Positions 35,977 to 49,205 of a stretch of 64,000 bases of DNA are shown here, piece after piece. Both the position numbers and the translations under genes were made by a program. The stretch's first letter is position 1. Every line of letters begins with the position of its first letter. The DNA is taken from the NCBI GenBank assembly GCA_003255065.1, contig QAOA01004737.1, forward strand, positions 3,715 through 67,714. The letters run 5' to 3'. Below the pieces are notes generated by a model. The model was not told the origin of the DNA. It did not search any database and was given only the letters and a program-made list of their open reading frames with translations. This DNA comes from Cercis canadensis. Its lineage: Eukaryota > Streptophyta > Magnoliopsida > Fabales > Fabaceae.

Positions 35977-38900
35977 AGAATATACTGTGGATAGAACTTG
36001 GATTGCCACTTTTGCCCCAGCTTCCCCTGTTAAATTACTTGGCTTTCGGTGGCTCTTTTGATCCTCTTTAGCCTCACCCTTTTCTTTTGTGTATTCAATC
36101 TATCTTTTTCTTGTCTTTGTAAGTTTCCTGCATAGTGCCTCTATAAAGAATAACTGAGAAGGTATAGATAGAAAGATGTGTATGGCAAAAGTTCCTTGAA
36201 AGAAGTGAAAGAAGAGAATTGCAATAAGGAGAAAAAGGCTCAAAGATTCCACACTCTCCATGTCCACTTGTTTAAGTCTTTTACAATGTTAGCCTCTCTA
36301 GTGTCCTCTCATGTGTACAAATAGTGAACACTTTAGTGAAAAGTCGGTGATGGTATAGCCTTTGATGGGTATAATTAGAGTATTTGTTTACTTTTATTTA
36401 TATTAGAGAATGAATGAAAAACTTTATTTTCATCTAAAAGTTAGATTAAGACCAGTATATATATGTTAATTTTGTGTCAAATCAGTGCCTAATTTTGTTA
36501 GCATTTGTAAGTTGTGGCTTGATTTGTTGATATTGTTTCTTTCCCATATATGGGCTATTTTAGTGTATACCTATATGTACTCATGTAGGTGATGTTATAT
36601 GAAATTCTTACTTTAAACTAATGATATATATAGAAAGTGTTAAATCAAATTCTCATATCTGCTAAGAAAGAACCCTCCTTAATTTGTTCTTTTCTGGTCC
36701 ATAGAAAGAACTATTCTCTCATATTATTATCATAGATAGTCTTTTCAGAGAAACAGTAGACAAAGTTTTAAATAGCATTACTCTTTTATTAGTGAGAATT
36801 TCTGTGAGAATTTTCTTAGAGTCTTTATCGTGGAAACGGAAATTCCCACGAAATTTGAATCCGTGGGAATTTACTTGTTTTCTTGTAGTATAATTTTACA
36901 TCATGGGACTTCAATTCCATACAAGGTTAATGTGAAGTTGGTATATAAATCAGCAGCTTCAGGGGCTTGCTGGGTGCTGGGTCTGCAATTTTTTTTGCTT
37001 AGATAGCCATATAAATATCATTGGGTCTATTCTTCAATTGAAATCAATCTTAGTCTTTATCTGCTATTTTAAATAAAGAGGGACCTTAAAAAAAATGAAA
37101 TCTGCGAACTCTTGTTTGACAAAGCATTTTACTGAGTAAGATTCAAGAGTAATGTTCTTTCTGGTCAAGAAAAGACAGCATTATTGAATATTAGAGATGT
37201 CATCAAATTATAGTCTTGCAATGATTAGGGAAGTATCATCACTCTATTATTCTATGAGGGGAGGGGAATGTGTCATTCATTAAAAAGGAAGATCAATTAG
37301 ATATTCATGTAAAGTACCAATAATTACAAGAAGGGAAGAATGAATCTTGCATATACATCCCCTAGATCAATCTTCTCTCTTTATCTCTCTCTCTCCTCCA
37401 TTATCATCTGCTTTTGGGTTTACTTTTTAATCTAGAGGATCTCTTATTTTTGTCCCAACTTATCTTATATCCTTGGCACCACTTGACTTTAATAATTCTT
37501 TCACTAACTTTGATTATGAAAGAATCCCTATGGCTTCTCTCTCTCTAATTAAAGAGGACATATGATACCACATGTTACAATTATATAAATCAATGTCTTG
37601 TTCAAATTCATTGTATATTCTTGCATGCATTAATAAATTAGTAAAGGAGTAGATATGATGATCTTGGATAAAAGGAATATATATATAATAGCAAAGACAA
37701 GTGTAAGGAGGCCCATGAAAAATATAGAAAGGTAAATTAGAATATACAATTTTCTGGGAAAGAATATCCTTCAGCAATATTTAGTAATTAATGAAATCGA
37801 ACGACAATGAAGTTAAATTAAGGGAAAAATTGAAACTTATCTTCTTTTTTTTTTTTTTGCACATGTAGCAAAAAAAAAAAAAGGAAACTTGAGAAAAGTT
37901 AAGAGACCAAAAGTATATTTCTACCTTGATTTATGCCTTAAAGTTAAGAGGACAAAAGTTCATTTCTCCCACTACAATTTGTTTGCCACCTAATTTCATT
38001 TATGATCTATATGTTTTACACTTAATAATTAACTTATATATATATATATATATATATATATCGTTGATGGGGGTTTAAAAATTAAACTTTAATTGTTTTT
38101 TTTTTCGTCTTTTTAGAAAAGAAGACAATTATTTAATATATTTAAGTTTCAATTTGTATGGATCATTATCAATCTAGGGCACATTGCATTGGTTGGAAGC
38201 CTTATTTAATTTACATATTGTTCATATGGAATATTTAAAGATGGCATGACTTGTTTTAATCTAATTAATTGATTGTAGAGATTTTGATCATGCATGTTTG
38301 ATTAGTTGATTTGATGGAGACACTAAAAATCATGTCCTATGAGCTATGCCTATGTGGTCTTATTGATTTTTTATTTTTTTTACTATTACTTTGTAAAACC
38401 AAGTCACATCTTTTTAACACAGTCCTTAAGAGCAATTTGTAATTTATTTTTTAAAAAACAAATGTGTTAGTTCAAGTTCAAAGCAACCTAGCTTAATGAA
38501 AGTCCTATATTGCTACAAATTGAAACTTATATATATATATTCAATCGAAAAAGAGGAAGAGTTTTAGTTTAATGAAGTGTACTCCCTGTCATAATCGAAC
38601 TCTCTCAATTATAAATGCAGTCTGCATTTAGTAAAAAAAAATAGATATATGAAGAAATTAATTTGAGAAAAGAAAACTTAATTCATCCATTGTCTGAAAT
38701 AAAGTTTAAAAAAAAAAAAAAATCATCAAGGGGACCAAAACGCCGTCCAAAGATGGTAGAGACCTAAAGAACCTTCATAGCTTGGTGTCACATTCCTATC
38801 ATATTCTTTACACATAAGCCACAGAGTAAAGATGATAACTACAAGTCTATTAGAATCTCAACTTTTCAGATACCTCCATATTGTAAACACATATAAGTGT

Positions 38901-41320
38901 TAGCCATTGGAGCATACTAGCTAGCATTATCTTTTTAGCTTTTAAAAAGTCATTAGAAGCCAACACTTCTTGTTCTTTCATTGGGTTCATGAAATTAATT
39001 TAGAGTGGCTTCTGGTAGTTTCCTAGTCAATATCATTTCTCCCATTTGTACTCTAGAATTATTTCTTAGTCTCTTCGAGCTTCATAAGAACCCATTTTGA
39101 CCCATTCTCACTAATCACCATTAAGAAGACAATTCCTTAATTAACAACTTCTTTGCAACTTTGTGACACATGCATTGAATACCACTTATGTTTATAGCTG
39201 TATAACAAACCTAGAAATTAATTTAATCATAATCTATCATAATATATATTGTGCTAAAGTCTTTATTTAAGTCTAGAGTAATTTAATAGTGAACTACATG
39301 TAATAAGCCTGTGTACTAATTTCATGAAAGAACATGTTTTGGCTGGTTCCACTCACTCTTCCTTTCCCACATCTTGTCTAACTTTAGTGGTACTATGTAT
39401 TAAGAGTCTAAGAGATGGCATGGGATTCATGCAATGATCAAAACCTTTTATAATAATTAGTATCTAATTAATTTATGTGAATGTGTGAAATTTTGAGTTA
39501 TTAGAGTATTTCACCAAGTCATATTTTAGTGTTGATGACTAGCATCTGAGGGACTTGTACAGGAGGGAGAAGTGCGGTTAGGGAAGGCCGGAGCCAGAGA
39601 GCTCTGACGCCTCCTCTGATGTTCAAGTCAACATTGTCTCCATTGAAGTAGAGAGCAAGTCAAGTATATCGAGAGAGAGAGAGAGAGAGAGTTGAGAGAT
39701 TGTGTGAGTGAAATGAGTTAAGTGTCTTAAGTGAGTTAGAGAGGGAGAAGGTATACCTTGAGCAATGACATTTTGGTCCTTTTACTTTAGCTGGGGTAGT
39801 GGCTTTACTTGGATATCATCACTTGATGTGTGTTTGGATGAGGTATTTGTAGAGTGTATTTGAAATACTAATTTTAAATTACTCTGTTTGTATAATTTTT
39901 GAAAGTATTTTTAAAATTTTAATGTAATTTTTTAGTGACTTTCAAAGTCTTAATACGGTGTATTTCAAATTCACTTAAAATAGAATAAATTTCAAATTCA
40001 CTCGCACTCCATTCTTCTCCCTGGATATCTTCCCCAAGCATGATACCACTCTCACCACCGTGTGCTTACCACTTATAGCACCGCCACCAGCCAGTGCCAC
40101 CGCCACCAACTGCCCTTCGAGCGTCACCCTCGTTTCCCTCTTCCCCACCCTCTGACTGCCACCTCCGCCCCCACTTATTCTGCAGCCTCCACCACCGCCA
40201 TCGAGAAGCTTCAAGTGGTTAGTGGCTTTTTGTCCCCCTAATTGCCCCTGCATCTGTTTTGATAGTTCTAATTCAGCCATGTCAATGGAGCGAGTTGACT
40301 CAGTGAGTCTATACCGATTTGACTCAGTGAGTCTATAACGAGTTGACTCAACATGGTTTTGATACTTTCTAATTTTTTTTTATTGGGCTAAATTCCTCTT
40401 TTATAATAAAAGGTATACAAACAAAGTATTTTATAAATTCAAAATGTTGCATTTTAATTACGTATATTTAAAATTCACAAGAATTTGTCAGATATTCCAT
40501 CCAAGCACAATCTTACTAATTTATATTGCTAGTCTATTTTATCTAGTTGTGTTTAATCAAAGATTTTTTTTCCCCTTTTAGTTATAGTTATAGATTTTTT
40601 GGTATTATTTTTATATCAAGACAGACATTAGATAAGCATGACCAAAGATTTGGGAGGCAGCATAATCAATTCAAAGGATCAAAGGGAATATTGCAATTTC
40701 ATTAATAGGTTAGAAAGAAAAAGTTTAGTTGAAGATTTATTTTTATATGGAACTATCAGAAACTTTTTTTTTTATTTTTATTTTTAAAAAAGGAATGGCT
40801 GAAGCCAGAACCGTGCATAAATATGTGAGTGTAGCAGATCACTATCATCAACAACTATTTCATTTGAAGGAATTTCTTGTCATGTCAACACATTTCTCTA
40901 TCACTTTTGTCTGGTCACGCTAGCATATTTAAGTACATGTAATCCATTTTTGTCTATGACTATTTTGTTTAAACTTAGACAATTGAAAATTTAAATCTTT
41001 TAATCCCCAATTAATCAAGTCTCAATGACTAAAATGTGAAAGTCTTTTAATTAATTAATTAATTAGCTTTAAGAAGGGAGCACTTAGTAAAAGTAACTTA
41101 CTCTAGAGGTCATATCAATTCTGTATCAATGACAATTAAGGGTGGCAGTCGATGACACTAGCTAACAAACAATTTGTAGCTAAGTAATATTGAAGTTATC
41201 TTTAAGANAAAATGTGAAAGCCTTTTAATTAATTAATTAATTAGCTCTAAGAAGGGAGCACTTAGTAAAGGTAACTTACTCTAGAGGTCATATCAATTCT
41301 GTATCGATGACAATTAAGGG
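35977..41320. other. Intergenic, no gene seen
   Basis: Contains a CACTA-end-like CTTGTAGTA at about 36881, TA runs near 38040, a (GA)n run near 39672-39690 inside what looks like an old LTR scrap (39545-39790), and a GC-rich insert at about 40000-40260 inside a region with weakly inverted ends (GTGTTTGGATG near 39830, CATCCAAGCAC near 40499). An assembly join lies at 41207 (41029-41206 against 41208-41386). Confidence 0.45.
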
Positions 41321-41340
41321 TGGCAGTCGATGACACTAGC

Positions 41341-41456
41341 TAACAAACAATTTGTAGCTAAGTAATACTGAAGTTGTCTTTAAGACTTGTAGATTCTGTG
41401 TTTGAATCAAGGATCACAACCAAAAATACAAAAAAAANAAAAAAAAAAAAAAAAAA
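41341..41456 (+). mobile_element. Family A SINE with 16-bp TSD
   Basis: The body has TTTGTAGCTAAGTAATACTG (A-box-like) and TGTGTTTGAATC (B-box-like), then a long A tail broken by one N at 41438. Flanks AGTCGATGACACTAGC (41325-41340) and AGTTGATGACACTAGC (41457-41472) differ at one base. It aligns along its length with the minus-strand element at 1724-1813. Confidence 0.78.
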
Positions 41457-41472
41457 AGTTGATGACACTAGC

Positions 41473-42160
41473 CATGAACCTGATTCAAAGTGACACTCTA
41501 TTAAAGGGTTTGGTCTTGATTGATATAGATGAGTTTAATCAAAAAAAAGGGATTAACCTAGTAATACAATTAATAAAAAGACTGAGTTAAGCTAGTAGGT
41601 TTGATCTAGTGGTGAGTAATTTATTAAAAGTCTTATTTTTTAATTTCTTTATTGTCATATAAAAAAAAATAGAATTCTATCTATATATTAGCAAAAAAAA
41701 TTAAATAGATAATGTTAAGTTGTGAAATTTTTTTTTCTTAAATGTATTATGTTAATGTTAAAGGTGTGCCTTTAAAATTATTCAAAAAGAGATTTAATTT
41801 TAACATGCAAAAACTGACTTGAAAATACTCTTATTATTAAAAAAAAAAAAATCAACCCATTAAGACTAACTACCACATTTTTTTACTTTTGTCAACCATT
41901 GCCACTCTTTGACAATGGGCTAGGGAAGGAGGACATGTACAGTTGGAAATTGGGAGCTGCAATGTTTTGTTGAGCTAAGAGCCCAAAGGTTTATATAGTT
42001 TCAAATTCATAGAACTTGCTTTCCAAAATGGGCCAATGTTGTTTGCATTTGATCCAAAAAAAAGCCCAAATAAAACAATTCATATATAAATTGGGCTAAA
42101 TTGCCCAAAAGGGCGATTCTGCTTTTTCTTTGCTTACCTCCAAAGGAGAACTCAGCGCTG
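41473..42160. other. Intergenic and distal promoter of the BAP31-like gene
   Basis: Between 41970 and 42115 there are several GCCCAA/TGGGC motifs (for example near 41980, 42030, 42062, 42092 and 42102). Such site II-like elements are common upstream of housekeeping genes in plants. Confidence 0.4.
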
Positions 42161-42211
42161 CCACGTATTACACGTGTCACGTCCTCGTTACATCTCTCTG
42201 GGTGTATAAAT
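42161..42211 (+). promoter_or_regulatory. ACGT-core cluster and TATA box of the BAP31-like gene
   Basis: Three ACGT cores fall within about 22 bases (CCACGT at 42161, ACACGTGT at 42170, CACGTC at 42178), followed about 25 bases later by TATAAAT at 42205. The ATG is at 42321. ACGT cores bind bZIP factors, including those of the ER stress response. That link is an inference from the product. Confidence 0.55.
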
Positions 42212-42320
42212 TCCCCACCTCTGGATCCTCGCCCTACTTGTCCCCGAAGAAATTCGATCTCTGGAAAAGAAGCAACCGAAAACCGCAACCGAACGCACAG
42301 ATCTGAGAACTCTTTCTTCC

Positions 42321-42713
42321 ATGGCACTGGAATGGGTTGTGCTAGGCTACGCCGCGGCTGCAGAGGCCGTCATGGTCCTCCTCCTCACCCTCCCCGGCCT
42401 CGACGGCCTCCGCAAGGGGCTGATCGCCGTGACCCGGAACCTCCTCAAACCCTTCCTCTCGGTGGTACCCTTTTGCCTCTTCTTGCTCATGGACATCTAC
42501 TGGAAGTACGAGAATCGCCCGAGTTGCGAGGGTGACTCGTGCACCCCGTCGGAGCACCTGCGCCACCAGAAGTCCATCATGAAGAGCCAGCGCAATGCCC
42601 TCTTGATCGCTGCCGCATTGGTCTTCTACTGGCTTCTTTACTCGGTTACCAATCTCGTTGTGAGGATCGAGCAGTTGAATCAGCGGGTTGAGCGCTTGAA
42701 GAATCGGGATTGA
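42321..42713 (+). CDS. BAP31-like ER membrane protein, short plant form
   Basis: Intronless, 130 aa. Three hydrophobic segments lie at about 5-25, 43-59 and 92-113. The central SEHLRHQKSIMKSQRNAL stretch and a short C-terminal coiled-coil-like end (RIEQLNQRVERLKNRD) match the N-terminal part of B-cell receptor-associated protein 31. Plants have short forms of this length without the long cytosolic coiled coil and KKXX tail of animal BAP31. The family acts as a chaperone-like sorting factor in the ER membrane; the precise role of the short plant form is unclear. The codon content is GC-rich compared with its surroundings. The ATG is the first after the TATA box. Confidence 0.9.
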   Translation: MALEWVVLGYAAAAEAVMVLLLTLPGLDGLRKGLIAVTRNLLKPFLSVVPFCLFLLMDIYWKYENRPSCEGDSCTPSEHLRHQKSIMKSQRNALLIAAALVFYWLLYSVTNLVVRIEQLNQRVERLKNRD

Positions 42714-45700
42714 GTGAGTGAGTTTCATGAGGTTTCTGATCGAGATAAGTGATTCTGTGTTTCAAGGATTTAGCTTTATGTTGTTATATTAGGACCCATT
42801 TTCTTCAATTTGTGCTTTTTTTATGTTTGAACGTTTACGATTATTGGGTTAATAATAGTTTTAAGCTGTGTTGTTGAACTTGTCTCTTTTTGGTTGGTTG
42901 GTTATGTGGGCTATAGGATGCAATTGAGACTCCCTAAGGCTGTTTTTGAATTTGATTCTGTCCATGTTAGATTTCATCATTTGAATATACAATAGCATTA
43001 TTGTGGATGGGCGTTATTTTGTGGCTTAAATTCTGCTTGGTTTGTGATGAGTTTTTTTAACGCACAAATTTCTCTTTAGGAATTGAAACTTCCAATAGCG
43101 TTTGAGGTTTTTGTATGATTTATCTTCGGATTAATGAAAGTTAATAAGAACAACAACAGTGACTTATTATTGTAACTTGTTGACACACTGGCTTAATGTA
43201 AAGTGAAATGCTGGCTTAAGAAGTTGTTTCCCTTTGTATAGTCTCCTCTAATTTATTATGTTATTAGTGCATTGTGGAATCTAGCTATGATAAAATTTGC
43301 ACACGCACGCTGACAAGAAGAAGAGCATTCAACCTCGCCAAGTTGAAATCTCTACATAACAACTGCATTGGCAAATGCCTTGTGAATGTTAAGCATATGT
43401 TATCACAGTTTTTTGACGAATTGGATGATTAGGTATTGAAGTGAAATTGGTACTCCATTGCCATTATATATATTTATATTTAGCTGGTTTACCCATTTAT
43501 ATTTCAGCTTCTTTAGTTTTTCTTATGAGATGCTAGTCTGTTAAGTGTTAAGGTATGCTGTTTGGTTGATGTGGTTAATTGTCTTATTATGTCTAAAGTA
43601 CAAAAAGGACACTGTAAATAGAATACTCAGACTGTATGGTAAACCAATTAGAATGTTCTGTAGTGTGCCCTGATAGACATTGTTAAATCCCCAAGTTTAT
43701 TTGTGGAATGAGAATATTTTAATATTTTTTTCTTAACCGTGCACACACATTCGGAGTAACAGCTTTATTCAGTCATTGAGAAACTCTCACTTGATTCAAT
43801 TACTGAAGTATCTTGATACCATTCTAAGTTCTGAGAGCAAACTCTATCTCTATGAGCGATGAGAAAGGTAAGGAGGGTTAGCTCACATTGTGTAGCAGAA
43901 CATCCCCTGGCCATAAAGTAAATGAATAAATGAAGAGGATGTTCATGTAAATAAATTTTTTAATTAAGGACCAATAAATTTTTCTGATTTAGAAATTAAA
44001 CATAAAAGTCACCGGACTCACAACTTGGTTCCCAGCTCCTTTGCTTACATGACATGATACAGTCAGCAAAGAATCAAGAGAACTCCATTGTTCTTAGAAG
44101 TGAGTTTTTCAGTTAAGAGACCTAAGGATTATAGTTTTGATGTAATGCCGGTATTAGTATGGTTTTCAATAATACATTGTATTAGTACAGTTTTAATACA
44201 GTTTGGCGTAAGCCATGTTTCAACTCTTTAGAAAGGTTGCTGGAATTCTCTTTAGTTTTTGGAGATGGGGTTGTCATGGTCTTTCTGCTGAATCTAGCTT
44301 GGGGGCAAATAGTTTTATTTTTGCTCCGAAATTCTGATTCATAGGTTTAGTTTATTGCTGCTGTTGGTGTTGAATGATCCGGGTTGGTCAATTACTCCTA
44401 GTTTGATTATATGGTTTGCAAGACTGCGTTGCTTCCTCGTTTCCTTATCTACTAAGTTTTCTGGATCAATTCAATTAATGAAGTTAAAGCTACTAGCATA
44501 ATCTTGTTCTTGTGCAGTACATTTTCCTCATGCTTGTGATGCCTAGGGACCTAGCCTTAGCTATGATATATACCTCTTGTTATCTTCTTCCTTATATGTG
44601 TTTTCATAACTCTCCTTTGAATATCTTGCTATTGCTATAATCTGCCTGCTTGTTTATTTTCTTGGAGAGAAACACTTCTTAAATTGTTGGCCTCCTCCAG
44701 GATTTTAGAATCCTTTTACCGCAAAATCTGCTGTTTGTGAGGTTATGTAGCCAATACCAAGATCTTTCCATATTTAGCCTTCCTCTATCAATAGGGGCCA
44801 ACGATAGTTGTGCTGTTCTGTGGGATACCAACTCTCAATGCCTTTGTTAATTAAGCGTAGAGTTCATATATAGTAGTCTAAGCATAACCTGTGGGAACTG
44901 GTGTTAAAATTGTGATCGTGATCCACCGCTGCAATTAGATAGTTTGGGCTTGCAAAAAAAATTCCTGTGATGCTTGTTCGGCCGAAAGGTCAGCAACTAA
45001 ATTCCCTTCCCAGTTAAGGCCAAGTTCTCTAGATTCTTGAGCCACTTGTCCCTGTATACCATCTTTGTAACCCCCCCTGTTTCTTCATCATGTTTTCTGC
45101 TCTAGTTGTTTGGTAGGTTGTTTCCTTTTGTTGGCGTGTTTTACTTTTCTGTGATGTTTTGGTGCTACTGGATTTGTTTTATTTCTGCTTCTGTGCAACT
45201 TGTCATTTAGTCTTGTGCTTGTGCTGCTGATCGACGTAAATGCCCCGAGATGCCAACAAAGGGAGAATGACTAGGGCAAAACCTATATCTCGAACGTTAT
45301 AAGAATAGATTGCGAATGAAACAATTGCACTTCTTTTTAGATGTTTAGTATGCCATAATCTTCAATTCTCATTAAATTATTGGTCTAAAATATTACGGAA
45401 TTAGGTTTAGGGGTTTTTAAGATTCTCTTATTGTTTTTGTTTCTCACAAGGTGGTTCCCACATATTTGGACTTTTATATATTTTTAGTTACACAAAAGAA
45501 TAAAATAGATGTTTAGAGTAATGTATGTACCTCTATTAACTTCCTTATATGTTACTATGTTATCTTCCTCCTTAAGTATACCAAACGCACCATAAAATTG
45601 TAAGTGGCAAGTTGTAACAAATACCTGAATAATTGGCTTGTTTAATTTTACTCATGTTTTTAAGTATTTATTGAGTTCAAATAAAACATTAATAATGTTA

Positions 45701-45750
45701 TTCGAACTTTGTTGGCAAAATAGGCACAACAAGAAAATATATATTTTTTA
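42714..45750. other. Intergenic, with one dispersed repeat
   Basis: 3' flank of the BAP31-like gene, then AT-rich DNA. The segment 44890-45200 is related to 57980-58270 and 58595-58900. On the minus strand part of it reads as an open peptide (GQVAQESRELGLNW), so it may be a decayed coding fragment. The segment 45352-45480 resembles 50465-50610. Confidence 0.45.
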
Positions 45751-45960
45751 CGGGATTCTATGATACTACGTAAGTATGTTATACTACATTGACGTGGCAA
45801 ACATATATAATTTTTATATTTTATTATATATAAAATATAATTTATTTAATTTTTTAAATAAATTTAAAAACAGTTAATTTGTACACATGTCATTTATTTA
45901 TTGATTATTTTTATGTAGTATGACATACTAAATAAATACTAAAAGTATCTAAGAAACCTC
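45751..45960 (-). mobile_element. About 200-bp MITE family, copy 5 (full length)
   Basis: Runs from GGGATTCTATGATACTACGT to TATCTAAGAAACCTC, giving one of the clearest sets of ends for the family. Confidence 0.75.
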
Positions 45961-46079
45961 CTATTTTTTAACATAACAAAATTCCTTTTAGAAGGGGAAG
46001 AGAATATTTCTTAAAAAAATAATCTTTTTATTTTTTTAAAATATTTTGAAATTTTTATTTTTATCTTTATTTTTTTAAA

Positions 46080-49000
46080 TACTTCTAAGAATTTAAATTT
46101 AAAAGCCTTTTGAGTTTTCTCTCTTTCTCTTTCAATTTTCACTTTTTTTTTTACCCAAATCACTTTATTCTCTTCGTCTCTTTTTCCCTTCCCTTTCAAG
46201 CTTCCATTTTTGCGGCATGCTCCATTTTTTGGTGCATTAAAGTTATAATGGCATGTAGTAGTTAGATTTCATAATTATAAATTGGATGCATAATTAATTG
46301 TTTAGATTAGTGTTTAAATTGTATCCAAAAATGTGTTGGCCAAATTGATAATATGTGAATTTTATTTTGTTAAATTTGTTTAGGGATTTTGATGTATTGG
46401 TGGTTTGAGGTTGTTTTATGATTTTTAGGTATTTTTTTTATGGAATATGGAATTTATGTACTTGTGAGATAATTATGTCCAGATTTAAAAATAAAAAATA
46501 TGAATGATGAAAAAAAAAAATTTACTTGAATTTTTTTAGGGCTTTTGATGTATGATGTTATTAGTTTAGATTTATAATTTTTTTTTGTGATTTTTTGGAT
46601 GGATTTTTGTTGATTTTTTTAGTTGGAAATATGGAAGCTGTTGAAATTTTAAAAGATTAATTTTTTATTTTTTAAAAAAAAAATTTATTTTTATTTTTAT
46701 TTTGTTTAGAAAGATCTAAGAATTCAAATTTAAAAGCCTTTTGAGTTTTCTCTCTTTCTCTTTCAATTTTCACTTATTTTATACCCAAATCACTCTATTC
46801 TCTTCGTCTCTTTTCCCCTTCCCTTTCAAGCTTCCATTTTTGGCGGCGTGCTCCATTTTCTAGTGGCTTCCTGGTAGTGTGCTCCCATTTTCGACATGAG
46901 AAGGATTGTGACTTGAGCTCTCCTTCATTAGGTAAGTGTTTTAAGTACCAAAAACCCAAATCCCCATTTATCCCTTCTTACTTTGATTTGGGTTACTTTG
47001 TTGTAATAATTTTGTTTTAATTGATGAATTAAAGTTTTAATGGCATATAGAAGTAGTTAGATTTCATAATTATAAATTGGATGCATAATTAGTTATTTAG
47101 GTTAGTGTTTAAATTGTATCCAAAAAAGTGTTAGCCAAATTGACAATCTGTGAATTTTATTTTGTTAAATTTGTTTAGGGATTTTGATGTATTGGTGGTT
47201 TGAGGTTGTTTTATGATTTTTAGGTATTTTTTTTATGGAATATGGAATTTATGTACTTGTGAGATAATTATGTCCAGATTTAAGAATAAAAAATATGAAT
47301 GATGAAAAAAAAATTTTACTTGAAATTTTTTAGGGCTTTTGATGTATGATGTTATTAGTTTAGATTTATAATTTTTTTTGTGATTTTTTGGATGGATTTT
47401 TGTTGATTTTCTTAGTTGGAAATATGGAAGTGTTGCATTATATTCCATTGGAATATACTGTCGGAGTTTTAAAAGATTAATTTTTTATTTTTTTTAAAAA
47501 GTTTTAAAATTTTATTTTTAATTTTTTAGAAAGATCTAAGAATTCAAATTTAAAAACCTTATGAGTTTTCTTTCTTTCTCTTTCAATTTTCACTTATTTT
47601 CTACCCAAATCACTATTCTCTTCGTCTCTTTTCCCCTTCCCTTTCAAGCTTCCATTTTCAGCGGCGTGCTCCATTTTCTAGTGGCGTCCTTGCAGTGTGC
47701 TCCCATTTTCGACATGAGAAGGATTGTGGCTTCAGCTCTCCTTCATTAGGTATGTGTTTTAAGTACCAAAAACTCAAATTCCCATTTATCCCTTCTTACT
47801 TTGATTTGGGTTTCTTTGTTGTAATTATTATGTTTTAATTGGTGGATTAAAGATATAATGGCATGTAGAAGTAGTTAAATTTCATAATTATAAATTGGAT
47901 GCATAATTAGTTGTTTGGGTTATTGTTTAAATTGTATTCAAAAATGTGTTGGCCAAATTGACAATATGTGAATTTTATTTTGTTAAATTTGTTTAGAGAT
48001 TTTGATGTATAATTGGTGGTTTGAGGTTGTTTTATGATTTTTAGATATTTTTTTTTTGTGGAATATGGAATTTATGTACTTGTGAGATAATTATGTCCGG
48101 TTTTAAAAATAAAAAATATGGATGATGTAAAAAAAATTTAGTTGAATTTTTTTAGGGCTTTTGATGTATGATGTTATTAGTTTAGATTTATTTTTTTTTT
48201 TTGTGATTTTTTGGATGAATTTTTGTTTATTTTTTTAGTTGGAAGTATGGAAGTGTTGCATTATATTCCCTTGGAATATACTGTTGAAATTTTAAAAGAT
48301 TAATTTTATTTTTTTAAAAAAATTTTAATATTTGTATTTTTATTTTTTTAGAAACTTCTTAGAATTCAAATTTAAAAGCCTTTTGAGTTTGCATTATATT
48401 TCGTCGGAATATACCCTTGAAATTTTAAGAGATTAATTTTTAATTTTTAAATTTTTTTTTGAATTTTTTAAAAAACTTCTTAGAATTCAAATTTAAAAGC
48501 CTTTTGAGTTTTCTCTCTCTGTCTTTCAATTTCACTTCTTCTCTACCCAAATCACTCTACTCTCTTCCTCTTTCTTCCCTCCCCTTTCAAGCTTCCATTT
48601 TTGGCGGCGTACTCCATTTTCTGGTGGCTTATTGGCAGTGTGCTCTCATTTCCGGCATGAGAAGGATTGTGGCTTAAGCTCTCCTTCATTAGGTAAGTGT
48701 TTTAAGTACCAAAAGTCCAAATCTCCATTTATCCCTTCTTACTTTGATTTGGGTTACTTTGTTGTAATTATTTGGTTTTAATTGGTGGATTGAAGTTATA
48801 ATGGAATGTAGAAGTAGTTAGATTTCATAATTATAAATTGGATGCATAATTAGTTGTTTAGGTTAGTGTTTAAATTGAATCCAAAAATGGGTTGGCCAGA
48901 TTGATAATATGTGAATTTTATTTTGTTAAATTTGTTTAGGAATTTTGATGTATTGATGGTTTGAGGTTGTTTTGTGATTTTTAAGGTTTTTTTTTTTTTT

Positions 49001-49205
49001 TTGGAATATGGAATTTATGTACTTGTAGGATAATTATGTCTGGATTTAAAAATAGAAAATATGGATGATGTAAAAAAAAATTAGTTGAATTTCTTCAAGG
49101 CTTTTGATGTATGATGTTATTAGTTTAGATTTGTAATTTTTTTTGTGATTTTTTGGATGGATTTTTGTTGATTTTTTTAGTTGGAAATATGGAAGTGTTG
49201 CATTA
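46080..49205. repeat. Tandem array of about four 0.6-0.95 kb units
   Basis: The landmark CTTCCATTTT recurs at 46201, 46831, 47649 and 48592 (spacing about 630, 818 and 943 bp), always after a CT-rich stretch and before a long AT-rich part ending TAGTTGGAAATATGGAAG. Units 2-4 carry the motif ATGAGAAGGATTGTG, then a short open stretch ending in a stop just before GGTAAGTGTTTT or GGTATGTGTTTT, a good splice-donor context. In unit 1 this part is deleted. Each unit looks like a CT-rich leader, a start codon and a donor. No downstream exon was recognised. It may be amplified 5' gene sequence or a non-coding tandem repeat. Confidence 0.7.

Noticed and set aside
40000..40280. Minus-strand glycine-rich open frame
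   Set aside because: Low-complexity GC-rich stretch between inverted ends; no domain or splice support.
42101..42535. Long overlapping open frames on both strands over the BAP31-like gene
   Set aside because: They are shadow frames of a GC-rich coding exon; only the frame 42321-42713 shows family motifs.
46080..49205. CRISPR-like or short-spacer array
   Set aside because: Units are hundreds of bases long, diverged, and in a plant nuclear context.
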